In this document: piece after piece, positions 35,225 through 43,431 of the stretch
Layout of the letters: every line of letters starts with the position of its first letter
How positions within the stretch are numbered: the first letter of the stretch is position 1
Assembly (NCBI RefSeq): GCF_003991195.1
Contig: NZ_RCWL01000002.1
Location: 124,001-188,000, forward strand
DNA: 64,000 bases
From: Gynurincola endophyticus
GTDB taxonomy: Bacteria > Bacteroidota > Bacteroidia > Chitinophagales > Chitinophagaceae
Direction of reading: 5' to 3'
Translations under genes and position numbers: made by a program
The notes under the pieces: generated by a model
Told to the model about the DNA's origin: nothing
Seen by the model: only the letters and a program-made list of their open reading frames with translations
The model's database searches: none

Positions 35225-36909
35225 TATTTAGTATCACAAACAATTTTATTAACCCATAGCTGCTCCCTGTCTGCACTCATCTGCATTTGCTGCAGCATAA
35301 AAGCTTTGTCATAATCGATTTTTTTATCATAAATCAGTTTTCCGTTCAAATAAACTTTTACTTTCTTATTCATATCAACCATTTCAGGTGAAATATTAAT
35401 TTCAAAAGCATCGATACATGAGGTTTTAACAGTAAATGTATTATTCTTATAGCCGGCTATAATTTTTCCGGATTGCCGGGGAAAGTCAAATGCCTGTCTG
35501 TTTACCTTATCAGCCACCAGGCTATCTTCTTTATTATAAGATAACCAGGTATCAATCGTAAAATTCTTTGTCTGGTGCCAGTTGGCTTTAGGAGCTGCCG
35601 TATCTAACCGGATATTACTCAGCCAGTCAATATTGCCATACTTTTCGTCGTCAAACTCCCATGAAACATCGTTAGGTGTCGGGTTTCTCTTACGGGATTG
35701 TATCTCTTTAAAAAGAATTTCATAAGCCGGCTCCGATTCATCGAACTGAGGAAACCAATGTGGAAATCCATTATAGCGATATTCTTTATAATCGGCCTTC
35801 AAAGATTGCATCAGTTTTGTAAAATCATCATTGGCATTGGGCGGATAATAATAATCTTCATCGGTAGAGAAATTAATAAAAGAACGATTCTTAATATTCT
35901 CAACAAATGTTCCTCCGGTAAATACTTTCGGATAAGTATTGAATCCATAAAAACCGGCAAAAGCTGTAGGTTGTTTCATCAGGTAAGAGAAAGAGCCGGT
36001 AGCACCATTTGAATGTCCGGAAACAAATACTTTATTTCCATCTACATTGATTGATTTTCTGATTTGTTTTACCATGTCGGGCACCATGAAAAACCCGTCA
36101 TCAGGAACCATCCAGTTATACTGGCGGCTGCCTTTCGGAAACACCAGGATCACTTCGTATTGAGCTGCATATTTGGTATAATATCTATTCCAGTCAAAGA
36201 GATTCATCTGAGCAGTCTGAAAATCAATCAATGCATTGCTTCTAACAGCACCGTGCAGGAATACGAGTAAAGGATATTTCTTTTCAGGATTGTAATTTGC
36301 CGGCAGATGTACAAAGTAAGATGTTTTGGTAGAGTCATTAATCTGAAAGGAAATGGAATAATTCTGCTGCTGTTTAGGCAGGTACTGCTGTTGATTTTTA
36401 AGTTGTATGTACAATTGTTTTCCATCTACTGTAGTGTCAATTGCTGTTGCACTTACCTGAAAAAACTCCTCTTCTGCTGCAGCTAACTGTTTAAAAAATG
36501 CAGCTTTCATAGCCAGCGCCTCCATTTTTAAACGCTCCCATCTGGAATCTTTCAGGAGGTTTCTATACTCAGACGCTGAATAGTTTCCGGTAATCACACG
36601 CCAACCGGGGAAGCCGCCATTTTTTTCAGGATCAATATCTTTCAACAGGTATAAGTAATAGAACGCTTTATCATAATATTTTAACTCTCCCGCCAGTACT
36701 GAAGCTTTGTATAGACCGGTACCGTCCACTTCATCAGGAAACTTTTTAAAAGCATCTTCGTACATTGATAGCGCTTGTACATAACCAGAACTATCTTTCG
36801 CCGCCCACATTGTTTCGAGTGCCTTTCTGGAAAGTAGTTTGTAATTCTCCTGAGAAAACAAACTAACAGTCATCAACAATGACAAAGCAAGTATCTTATA
36901 TTTTTTCAT
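35224..36909 (-). CDS. Secreted alpha/beta-hydrolase (esterase) with helical N-terminal region
   Basis: About 561 residues from the ATG at 36909. A signal peptide (cleavage near LFSQ) is followed by a helical tetratricopeptide-like part (about 20-130). A hydrolase domain then has LVFLHGAVRSN (oxyanion region), nucleophile Ser in VSGHSNGATGS, and a possible His near HWFPQF. The C-terminal 120 residues are beta-rich and may bind a polymer or sugar. The type resembles feruloyl/PHB-type esterases. The upstream TTG at 36927 overlaps the promoter box, so it is not used. Substrate unknown. An AraC regulator follows upstream on the same strand. Confidence 0.8.
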   Translation of the reverse strand: MKKYKILALSLLMTVSLFSQENYKLLSRKALETMWAAKDSSGYVQALSMYEDAFKKFPDEVDGTGLYKASVLAGELKYYDKAFYYLYLLKDIDPEKNGGFPGWRVITGNYSASEYRNLLKDSRWERLKMEALAMKAAFFKQLAAAEEEFFQVSATAIDTTVDGKQLYIQLKNQQQYLPKQQQNYSISFQINDSTKTSYFVHLPANYNPEKKYPLLVFLHGAVRSNALIDFQTAQMNLFDWNRYYTKYAAQYEVILVFPKGSRQYNWMVPDDGFFMVPDMVKQIRKSINVDGNKVFVSGHSNGATGSFSYLMKQPTAFAGFYGFNTYPKVFTGGTFVENIKNRSFINFSTDEDYYYPPNANDDFTKLMQSLKADYKEYRYNGFPHWFPQFDESEPAYEILFKEIQSRKRNPTPNDVSWEFDDEKYGNIDWLSNIRLDTAAPKANWHQTKNFTIDTWLSYNKEDSLVADKVNRQAFDFPRQSGKIIAGYKNNTFTVKTSCIDAFEINISPEMVDMNKKVKVYLNGKLIYDKKIDYDKAFMLQQMQMSADREQLWVNKIVCDTK

Positions 36910-36924
36910 TTTCACTTTTAGCAA

Positions 36925-36932
36925 CAAAATTA
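36925..36932 (-). promoter_or_regulatory. -7 promoter box of the esterase gene
   Basis: TAATTTTG on the minus strand, 16 bases before the ATG at 36909. Confidence 0.6.
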
Positions 36933-36975
36933 TTCTTTCACCTAAAGAGAAAATTGTAAAATTGGGACATGTATT

Positions 36976-37824
36976 TTACCGGATACGGTGCCAGAAAGTG
37001 TCCTGCGAACCCAGTAAAATACCTTTCTTAAAGAAAGTCGTGGGTGATTTTTTTGTAAAATTGTCAAAGGTTTTATTCAAATGCGCCTGATCGCTGAAGT
37101 TAAACTGATAAGCAAGACTGGTAAAGCTTTCTTCTGGACGGATAAACAGCTTGCGTTCCATCGTTTTTCGAAATACAACTATCTCATGAAACTTTTTTAC
37201 AGAAACACCGATATTCTTTTTGAATACTCTATTAAGATGTCTTCTGCTAACGGATAATTTTTCCGCCAGTAATTCAACTGAAAAATCTTCATAATTGCTG
37301 AATATTTCACTGATTGCTTTTTCAGGCAAGGGGTTTTCATAAGCAATATATCTGCTTTTGAGAAAGGTATCGAGTTGATGGGTAAGTGTGTCGGTATCAT
37401 TACCATCAAATAAATCTGTCAGTTCATCAGTAGAGAAAAAATTGTAACTGTTGTTGAGCACTCCAAAATCCGGTTCTCTATAAAACTGCTGTATTCCCAT
37501 TGCATGAAAAACAATTACAATTCGGTGCACCTTTCCGGTTTGTTTAACTGTTAATACTTTTTCGCGTACCGGGGTAAAGATCTGGCAGGGTGTACCATTC
37601 TCCTGGTAAACAATTTCTCCATCCGGCGTATAATGGTGCGACCGGTACAGTGATAAAGTATTATTATAATGAGGGAAACACTCGAACTCCGTAACAATAT
37701 TATTGGGTTTGAGATCCAGATAGTAATAGTGTACATACCGGGATATCAACGGGTCGTTTGATTTAAATGTTATAAATGTTTCCATTGCAACAGGGGTTTT
37801 ATGAAAAGAAGACCATCTTTGCAT
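36976..37824 (-). CDS. AraC-family transcriptional regulator
   Basis: 282 residues. The C-terminal AraC HTH (about 178-275) contains VELLAEKLSVSRRHLNRVFK and later FNFSDQAHLNKTFDNFTKK with a final TTFF. The N-terminal part looks like the DUF6597-type sensor region of Bacteroidota regulators (VHYYYLDLKPNN, CQIFTPVREK, HAMGIQQFY). It lies 66 bases upstream of the esterase gene on the same strand and may control it; this is inferred from position only. Another ATG at residue 14 (37785) is a possible start. Confidence 0.9.
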   Translation of the reverse strand: MQRWSSFHKTPVAMETFITFKSNDPLISRYVHYYYLDLKPNNIVTEFECFPHYNNTLSLYRSHHYTPDGEIVYQENGTPCQIFTPVREKVLTVKQTGKVHRIVIVFHAMGIQQFYREPDFGVLNNSYNFFSTDELTDLFDGNDTDTLTHQLDTFLKSRYIAYENPLPEKAISEIFSNYEDFSVELLAEKLSVSRRHLNRVFKKNIGVSVKKFHEIVVFRKTMERKLFIRPEESFTSLAYQFNFSDQAHLNKTFDNFTKKSPTTFFKKGILLGSQDTFWHRIR

Positions 37825-38532
37825 AAAGACGCAATTAAAATAAAAATGTTACATTTTTCCGGAAAGCTGCATTTCCTCAATTATTTACTTAATAACTGAC
37901 ACGCATGTTTTTTCCCTTGGATGCAATCCATTTTCTCAGGAAACATCCAATTTAATCATAAATCGTATATTTTATTTTTGAATCAGATCACTTTTAATAT
38001 TTATATAACACTATACTCCCAACACCGCCTTCATAGTGTTATTTTACCGTAACCCTTTATACTGTAGATTTGTATCCCGCCGACTCACTTCGCTCCCTCA
38101 AAGCGGTATTTAACGAGCCATCACGATAAACCCCAGTGTGATTCGCCGAACGTAAAAACGCCTGATGAATCTATCAACTATAAAGTTGATTCTAAACCTG
38201 TAACATGCTACAGGAATATATACGGATTTGTACCCAGGTTCAGATGATCTGCCAATATTTTTTATTGAAAAATGAAGACTGGACGGGGAATTATCCTTGA
38301 ATCATGACGAATAAAGTAAAGAATGCTTTTGGTTGATTTTTTTATAAAAAAAAGGTAGTAAAATAATCGGAACCTTCCCTTTATTCATTCAGGCACACAT
38401 CAATAAACATCCCTATAACAAACAAGAAATCACCCTTTAAAAGTGATTATAGCATATAGTTTGTTAAATGTGCCCTCTCCCCTCCCAAATTCAATAAAAA
38501 CCAATCGGTTTAACAAAAAACCGCTGTAAATT
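37825..38532. other. 0.7 kb gene-free region with inverted repeats and REP-like remnants
   Basis: No plausible gene is seen. It contains stems AACACTAT/ATAGTGTT (about 38008-38042), ATCAACT/AGTTGAT (38172-38189) and CTGTA/TACAG (38199-38213), plus two copies of a GATTTGTA(T/C)CC motif (38067 and 38225). The sequence near 38080 is GC-richer than its surroundings. A nested hairpin follows at 38416. This looks like decayed repetitive DNA rather than a normal promoter region. Confidence 0.55.
38416..38466. repeat. Nested inverted repeats (two-layer stem)
   Basis: The outer arms TAACAAAC (38416-38423) and GTTTGTTA (38459-38466) enclose an inner stem AATCAC/GTGATT (38428-38433, 38443-38448). It lies 67 bases before the amidase 2 promoter. 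Confidence 0.45.
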
Positions 38533-38540
38533 TACGTTTG
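38533..38540 (+). promoter_or_regulatory. -7 promoter box of amidase 2
   Basis: TACGTTTG, an exact TAnnTTTG match, 78 bases before the ATG at 38619. The upstream TTG at 38538 lies within this box. Confidence 0.6.
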
Positions 38541-38618
38541 GTGAAAAAAAGACACCTTTTTGAAACAATGGATTGCAGAATGATCCGTTATTCTGAAAAT
38601 AATAAGAAACCTGAATCG

Positions 38619-39617
38619 ATGTTTAGAAAATATATTCCATCTATCACCCTTATAACTTTTTTGTTTACCGGCATTCTGAACCTGCCGGCACAAACACTTA
38701 AAACCATTATCGTTGATGCCGGACATGGCGGTTCAGACGTAGGCGCCAGGGGCGCTTATTCTACCGAGAAAGATATCAGCTTAACCATTGCCTTACTTGT
38801 GGGGCAAAAACTGGAAAAAGCATTTCCGGATGCTAAAATTCTATATACCCGTAAAAGTGATACTTATCCGGCGATTAAAGAGCGGGCAGATTTTGCTAAT
38901 AAAAACAATGGCGACCTCTTTATCTCGATTCACGTAAATGCGGCGCCGAAACTCAAACACTCTAAGTTTATCGGCTATCGTACTCAAACTTATTATACCG
39001 GTAAAGGAAAAAACAGAAAAAAAAGAACCCGTAAAGTTCCTAAATATAACGTCACTTACTCTCCTAACCCGTCTAACGGTACAGAAACCTTTATCTGGGC
39101 CGCAGACCGTACCCAGGCAAAATCGGAATATGTAGCAGAAAGACTGGCGGATAAAATTCCTTCATTCGATTCAGTTCCTGATCTGGATGATCCCGAATTT
39201 AAGGTTAAATCGCTTTTATGGACCAAAAAATACTTTGATAAAAGTTTATTACTGGCAGAACTGGTAGAAAAAGAATTTGTAGATGGCGGCAGGTTCAGCA
39301 GAGGTGTTAAACAAAGGAATGAAAAAGGTATCTGGGTGTTACAAGCCACCGCAATGCCCAGCGTTTTGGTAGAAACAGGTTTTATTTCCAGCAAAGCAGA
39401 AGAAGACTATCTGAACAGCAAAATAGGTCAGGAAGCCATTGCCAACTCTGTGGTAAACGCAGTAAAACAATACCGCACCCTTACAGAAGGTAAAAGCTAT
39501 GAAAAGATTAAAGTATGGGCACCGGTAAAAGATACCACTACTAAAATTATTATGGATTCTCTGGATATTATTGAGGAGCTACCCGATAGTACTCAGGTAA
39601 AGGAAGGCCTTAAATAA
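38619..39617 (+). CDS. N-acetylmuramoyl-L-alanine amidase (Amidase_3), copy 2
   Basis: About 332 residues from the ATG at 38619, which gives a signal peptide MFRKYIPSITLITFLFTG ending near LPAQ. The frame extends to a TTG at 38538, which falls inside the promoter box and is rejected. The zinc-site segments VDAGHGGSDVGARG and SIHVNA are present, along with VETGFISS near the C-terminus. The basic insertion and the segments GTETFIWAADR and RGVKQRNEKGIWVLQAT are shared with copy 1 at 34258. The C-terminal 35 residues are acidic and unlike copy 1. Role: peptidoglycan remodelling, probably at division. Confidence 0.93.
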   Translation: MFRKYIPSITLITFLFTGILNLPAQTLKTIIVDAGHGGSDVGARGAYSTEKDISLTIALLVGQKLEKAFPDAKILYTRKSDTYPAIKERADFANKNNGDLFISIHVNAAPKLKHSKFIGYRTQTYYTGKGKNRKKRTRKVPKYNVTYSPNPSNGTETFIWAADRTQAKSEYVAERLADKIPSFDSVPDLDDPEFKVKSLLWTKKYFDKSLLLAELVEKEFVDGGRFSRGVKQRNEKGIWVLQATAMPSVLVETGFISSKAEEDYLNSKIGQEAIANSVVNAVKQYRTLTEGKSYEKIKVWAPVKDTTTKIIMDSLDIIEELPDSTQVKEGLK

Positions 39618-39647
39618 TAAGATACGAAAATTTCCGGATATTTACAA
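39616..39647. repeat. Second copy of the TAATAAGATACGAAAA repeat
   Basis: Nearly the same as 12616-12646; it overlaps the stop codon of amidase 2. It lies in a 190-base gap before the MCE gene. Confidence 0.6.
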
Positions 39648-39806
39648 GGCTATTAGAACCCACTTATTTTCAAGGAATTAACATATAGTTTTAGAAAATT
39701 CGTAAGCTTGATTGATACGAGGTAACCTTGATTTGCCTATTTTTGATGGTGGTATGATAATTTGAGTAGATAGATTGGAAAAGAAACCAGCAATAAATTC
39801 AGAAAA

Positions 39807-40790
39807 ATGAAGATTTCAAACGAAACGAAAATAGGAGCTTTAACCGCAGTAGCCATCGCTGTTCTAATATTAGGCTTCAATTTCCTGAAAGGTAAAAGTT
39901 TAAGTCCGGGCTCTAAATTTACTATCTATACAGAATTCCAGAATATAGACGGTTTGTCCACTTCCAGCCCCGTATCCATTAACGGTTTACCCGTGGGTAA
40001 GGTCATTAGTCTCAAAGAAAAAGATAAAAACCTGTCTGCTATTGTAGTAGGAATTTTTCTGGACAGAGATCTGAATATTCCTGATGACTCACAAGTTTTC
40101 ATGAACAGTGCTTTATTAGGGGGAAGTTCTTTAGGTATTGAACTGGGTCAAAGCACTAATTATATACAATCCGGTGCAGTTTTAGCCAGCAAGCCTTACA
40201 AAGGAATGCTCGACAAAATACAGGGTTCGCTCGATCCGGCCTTAGCCAGCCTCAACCTGACTTTGCAGTCTGTAGATTCGGTAATGCAAAAACTGGGAGC
40301 AATTCTTGACCCTAACACCCAGCATAATTTACAGGCAATTGTAGCCAACCTCGGTGCTACCAGCAGCTCACTCAAAAATCTTTTAGCCACCAATGGCAGC
40401 CTGCAAAAAAGTTTAACCAACATAGAAACTTTAACAGCAGGTTTTAGCAATAAACAGGCTGATTTTGATCGAATGATCACTAACTTTGCCACTACTTCTG
40501 ATAAGTTTGCCGCCGCTCCTGTTGACCAGATAGTTATTCAATTACAATCTACCCTCAAACAATTAGATGGTGTAGTTGCTAAAATGAACAGCTCTGAAGG
40601 TTCTCTGGGTGCATTAATTCATGATAAAAAACTATATGAAGAGATCAGACAAACGAACAGAAGCTTAAATACTTTGTTAGATGATTTCCGTTTACACCCG
40701 AAAAGATATGTTAACGTAAGTGTATTTGGCAGGAAAGATAAAACGGGACCCATAACAGCACCAGTTTATGATTCAACAAAAGCTCAATAA
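39807..40790 (+). CDS. MCE/MlaD-family lipid-transport protein
   Basis: 327 residues with an N-terminal membrane anchor (about 8-26, IGALTAVAIAVLILGFNFL) and an MCE domain (about 36-115) with VSINGLPVGKV and SALLGGSSLGIELG. A long helical region follows (Ser/Leu/Asn-rich, about 130-300). MlaD proteins hand phospholipids across the periplasm. No MlaE or MlaF gene is adjacent. Its stop overlaps the start of the OstA-like gene by 23 bases, so the two are probably translated together. Confidence 0.9.
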   Translation: MKISNETKIGALTAVAIAVLILGFNFLKGKSLSPGSKFTIYTEFQNIDGLSTSSPVSINGLPVGKVISLKEKDKNLSAIVVGIFLDRDLNIPDDSQVFMNSALLGGSSLGIELGQSTNYIQSGAVLASKPYKGMLDKIQGSLDPALASLNLTLQSVDSVMQKLGAILDPNTQHNLQAIVANLGATSSSLKNLLATNGSLQKSLTNIETLTAGFSNKQADFDRMITNFATTSDKFAAAPVDQIVIQLQSTLKQLDGVVAKMNSSEGSLGALIHDKKLYEEIRQTNRSLNTLLDDFRLHPKRYVNVSVFGRKDKTGPITAPVYDSTKAQ

Positions 40791-42504
40791 ATTGATTTTA
40801 ACGTGCTGCTTAATATTAGGCAGCACTGTTTCTTTATATGCACAGGTAACACCTCCCCCTTCACCAGCTGATACTTCGGTTAAAGTGATACAATGGATTA
40901 ATTCCGATCTTACCCGAAATCAAAAAGTCAACGACTCAGTTGAATACTTTATAATGGTGGGAAATGTGATATTACAACACGAAACCACTATTTTTAAGTG
41001 TGACAGTGCTGTTTTAAATCAAAAAACCAGAATACTGGAAGCTTTTGGTAATGTACATATCAATGAGGCAGACAGTATAAATATATATTCCCAATACCTC
41101 AAATATTACAGTAGCACCCGTTTAGCAGAACTCCGCAAAAAGGTAAAACTCACAGACGGTAAAATCGAATTGCTCACCGAAAACTTTAATTACAATGTTG
41201 GCGAAAATGTAGGTGATTATTTTAAGGGAGGTAAAGTAATTAATAAACAATCGGTATTAACCAGTGTAGAAGGTACTTATTACGGAGACCTTAAAGATGT
41301 TTTCTTTAAAAAAGAGGTAAAGTTGGTAGATCCGCAGTATAAGTTGAATACCGATTCACTGCTGTATAATACGGAAACCGAAATTGCCACTTTCGTTACC
41401 CGCACCACGATTATCGATTCTACACAAAAGCAAATCGTTACGAATGACGGCTATTATGATGTAAAAAACCGAAAAGCTAAATTCGGAAAGAACCCGGTCA
41501 TTACCGATCCTGTTAAAAGAACAATGGCCACGGCCGATGATATCATTACAGATGACTCAACCGGATTGAGTAAATTATGGGGCAATGCCATTTTTGCCGA
41601 CTCTGCACAAGGACAGGTTTTGGGAGGAAACTATATAGAAGTTAACTCAAAAAACAATAACCTCTTTGCAGAGAAAGATCCTTACCTGATCATTAAACAG
41701 GAAAATGATTCTTTATACCTCAGGGCAGATCAGTTTAAATCTGGTAAAGTTACTGACCTCATTATGCAGCTTCGTACTGCTGCCTATACAGATACCAGTT
41801 TAGGGCTGGATAGCGCAGGTGTAGAAGCCATGTATCCTTTGCCTGTATTAGAACCAGGTAAAGACAGTGCCGACAGATATTTTATCGGTTACCGCAATGT
41901 AAAAGTGTATAGTGACTCACTGCAGGCTGTAGCTGACAGTATTTATTATAGTAATATAGACTCCGTTCTCCGCTTGTATATCGATCCGGTGGCCTGGAAT
42001 CCGGAAAATCAGATGTCTGGCGATACCATGTATGTATTCACTAAAAATCAGCAACCAGACGAAATCATGGTATTTGAAAATGCATTTGCGATTAATAAAT
42101 ATGGTAATGAATTGTACAATCAGCTGAAAGGAAGACGTATCAACGCCTTTTTCCTCGAAGGCAATATCAATCTTATACGTTCACGAGGGTCGGCTGAATC
42201 GATCTATTATATTCCTGATAACGACAGCGCACTCATCGGTGTCAATAAACTGGAAGGCTCAATTATAGAACTTCGTTTTATTAATAAAGAATTGAACCAG
42301 GTAGCTGCTATCGATGCACCAAATGGAAAAATGGTTCCGATACAGCAAGCAGGCGATTCGGATAAACAGCTCCCCGATTTTAAATGGCGGGAGGCAGATC
42401 GTCCGAAAAGCAAATATGATATTCTTCCGAAAGTCCGGTTTATCGTGCCGGAAGCAGAAAAGAAAAAAGAAGAAGTAGCTAAAGAAGTAACTGTTGATTT
42501 ATAA
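40768..42504 (+). CDS. OstA-like (LptA/LptC-type) periplasmic protein
   Basis: 578 residues with a signal peptide ending near SLYAQ. The body is repetitive beta-strands of the LptA/OstA fold, with VILQHETTIFKCDSAVLNQKTRILEAFG in two parts and repeated D/N-S-LLYN motifs. In Bacteroidota, proteins like this sit in the lipopolysaccharide transport route together with LptD. It starts inside the last 23 bases of the MCE gene, in another frame. Terminator at 42511-42552. Confidence 0.85.
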   Translation: MIQQKLNKLILTCCLILGSTVSLYAQVTPPPSPADTSVKVIQWINSDLTRNQKVNDSVEYFIMVGNVILQHETTIFKCDSAVLNQKTRILEAFGNVHINEADSINIYSQYLKYYSSTRLAELRKKVKLTDGKIELLTENFNYNVGENVGDYFKGGKVINKQSVLTSVEGTYYGDLKDVFFKKEVKLVDPQYKLNTDSLLYNTETEIATFVTRTTIIDSTQKQIVTNDGYYDVKNRKAKFGKNPVITDPVKRTMATADDIITDDSTGLSKLWGNAIFADSAQGQVLGGNYIEVNSKNNNLFAEKDPYLIIKQENDSLYLRADQFKSGKVTDLIMQLRTAAYTDTSLGLDSAGVEAMYPLPVLEPGKDSADRYFIGYRNVKVYSDSLQAVADSIYYSNIDSVLRLYIDPVAWNPENQMSGDTMYVFTKNQQPDEIMVFENAFAINKYGNELYNQLKGRRINAFFLEGNINLIRSRGSAESIYYIPDNDSALIGVNKLEGSIIELRFINKELNQVAAIDAPNGKMVPIQQAGDSDKQLPDFKWREADRPKSKYDILPKVRFIVPEAEKKKEEVAKEVTVDL

Positions 42505-42510
42505 ATTACT

Positions 42511-42552
42511 AAGGCAAATACCTGCACTTTACGAGGCATATTTGCCTTTTTT
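42511..42552 (+). terminator. Rho-independent terminator after the OstA-like gene
   Basis: AAGGCAAATA pairs with TATTTGCCTT across an 18-base loop, with a T-run. It starts 6 bases past the stop. Confidence 0.82.
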
Positions 42553-42621
42553 GTTTTTATTTTTCGATAATCTGCTTTTTATTGCAGGAAATAACAGTAT
42601 TTTTAAGCAAAGCATGGTGCA

Positions 42622-43371
42622 ATGTTAAAAAAAGAACGTCAGGCCTATATTTTACATCAGGTCAATTTACATAATAAAGTATTGAGCTCTGGTTTAAGTC
42701 AGGAAATGAATGTTTCTGAAGATACTATCCGAAGAGATCTTCAGGAACTGGCAGAAGAAGGGAAATTGATAAAAGTACATGGCGGCGCACTGTCTCACTC
42801 CTTTAACCAGGTATCTTATCCGGTAACAGACGTTTACTCGCAAGATAATAAAAGGATTGTTGCACAAAAAGCAGCTTCATTAATCCGCGACGGAATGTTT
42901 GTAATCACTACCGGCGGTACTACTATTATTGAAATGGCGAAGGCATTACCCCCCCAGTTAAAGGCGACGTTCATCTCCGGCAGTATTCCTGCGGTACTCG
43001 AATATATACAGCATCCTACCATTGATGTGATTGTTTTGGGAGATAAGGTGGCTAAAAATTCAAAAATAACTGTAGGTGGAGAAGCTATCAGCCAGGTAAG
43101 AAAAATCCGGGCGGATCTTTGCTTTCTTGGTATTAATGCTATTGATGTGAAAGACGGTATTACCGATAGCGACTGGGATGTAGTACAATTAAAAAAAGCG
43201 ATGATCGAATCTTCACAAAAAGTAGTTTGCTTAACCATTGCAGAAAAGCTTAATACATTACAACCGATTCATATTAGTCCGATTCAGGATATTGATGTTT
43301 TAATCACAGAACTGCCTTCTACCGACCCTAAATTAAAACCATTTATCGACGCAGGAATCACCGTATTATAA
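42622..43371 (+). CDS. DeoR/GlpR-family transcriptional regulator
   Basis: 249 residues. The DeoR signature NVSEDTIRRDLQELAEEGKL and KVHGGAL is near the N-terminus (about 32-61), followed by a sugar-phosphate-sensing domain with VITTGGTTIIEMAKALP. These proteins usually repress sugar catabolic operons. No sugar genes are adjacent, so the target is unknown. It ends just at the start of a 49-bp hairpin shared with the convergent membrane protein gene. Confidence 0.92.
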   Translation: MLKKERQAYILHQVNLHNKVLSSGLSQEMNVSEDTIRRDLQELAEEGKLIKVHGGALSHSFNQVSYPVTDVYSQDNKRIVAQKAASLIRDGMFVITTGGTTIIEMAKALPPQLKATFISGSIPAVLEYIQHPTIDVIVLGDKVAKNSKITVGGEAISQVRKIRADLCFLGINAIDVKDGITDSDWDVVQLKKAMIESSQKVVCLTIAEKLNTLQPIHISPIQDIDVLITELPSTDPKLKPFIDAGITVL

Positions 43372-43420
43372 TTAAGAATTAAGAGTTATGAATTAAAAAT
43401 TCATAACTCTTAATTCTTAA
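43372..43420. terminator. Perfect 23-bp stem at a convergent junction
   Basis: TTAAGAATTAAGAGTTATG plus AATT and its exact complement are separated by three A residues. The stem is AT-only apart from three G:C pairs, and starts at the stop of the DeoR gene. The words TTAAGAATT and AGAGTTA recur in the dispersed repeats at 12.5 kb. Confidence 0.85.
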
Positions 43421-43431
43421 CTCTTAACTTT

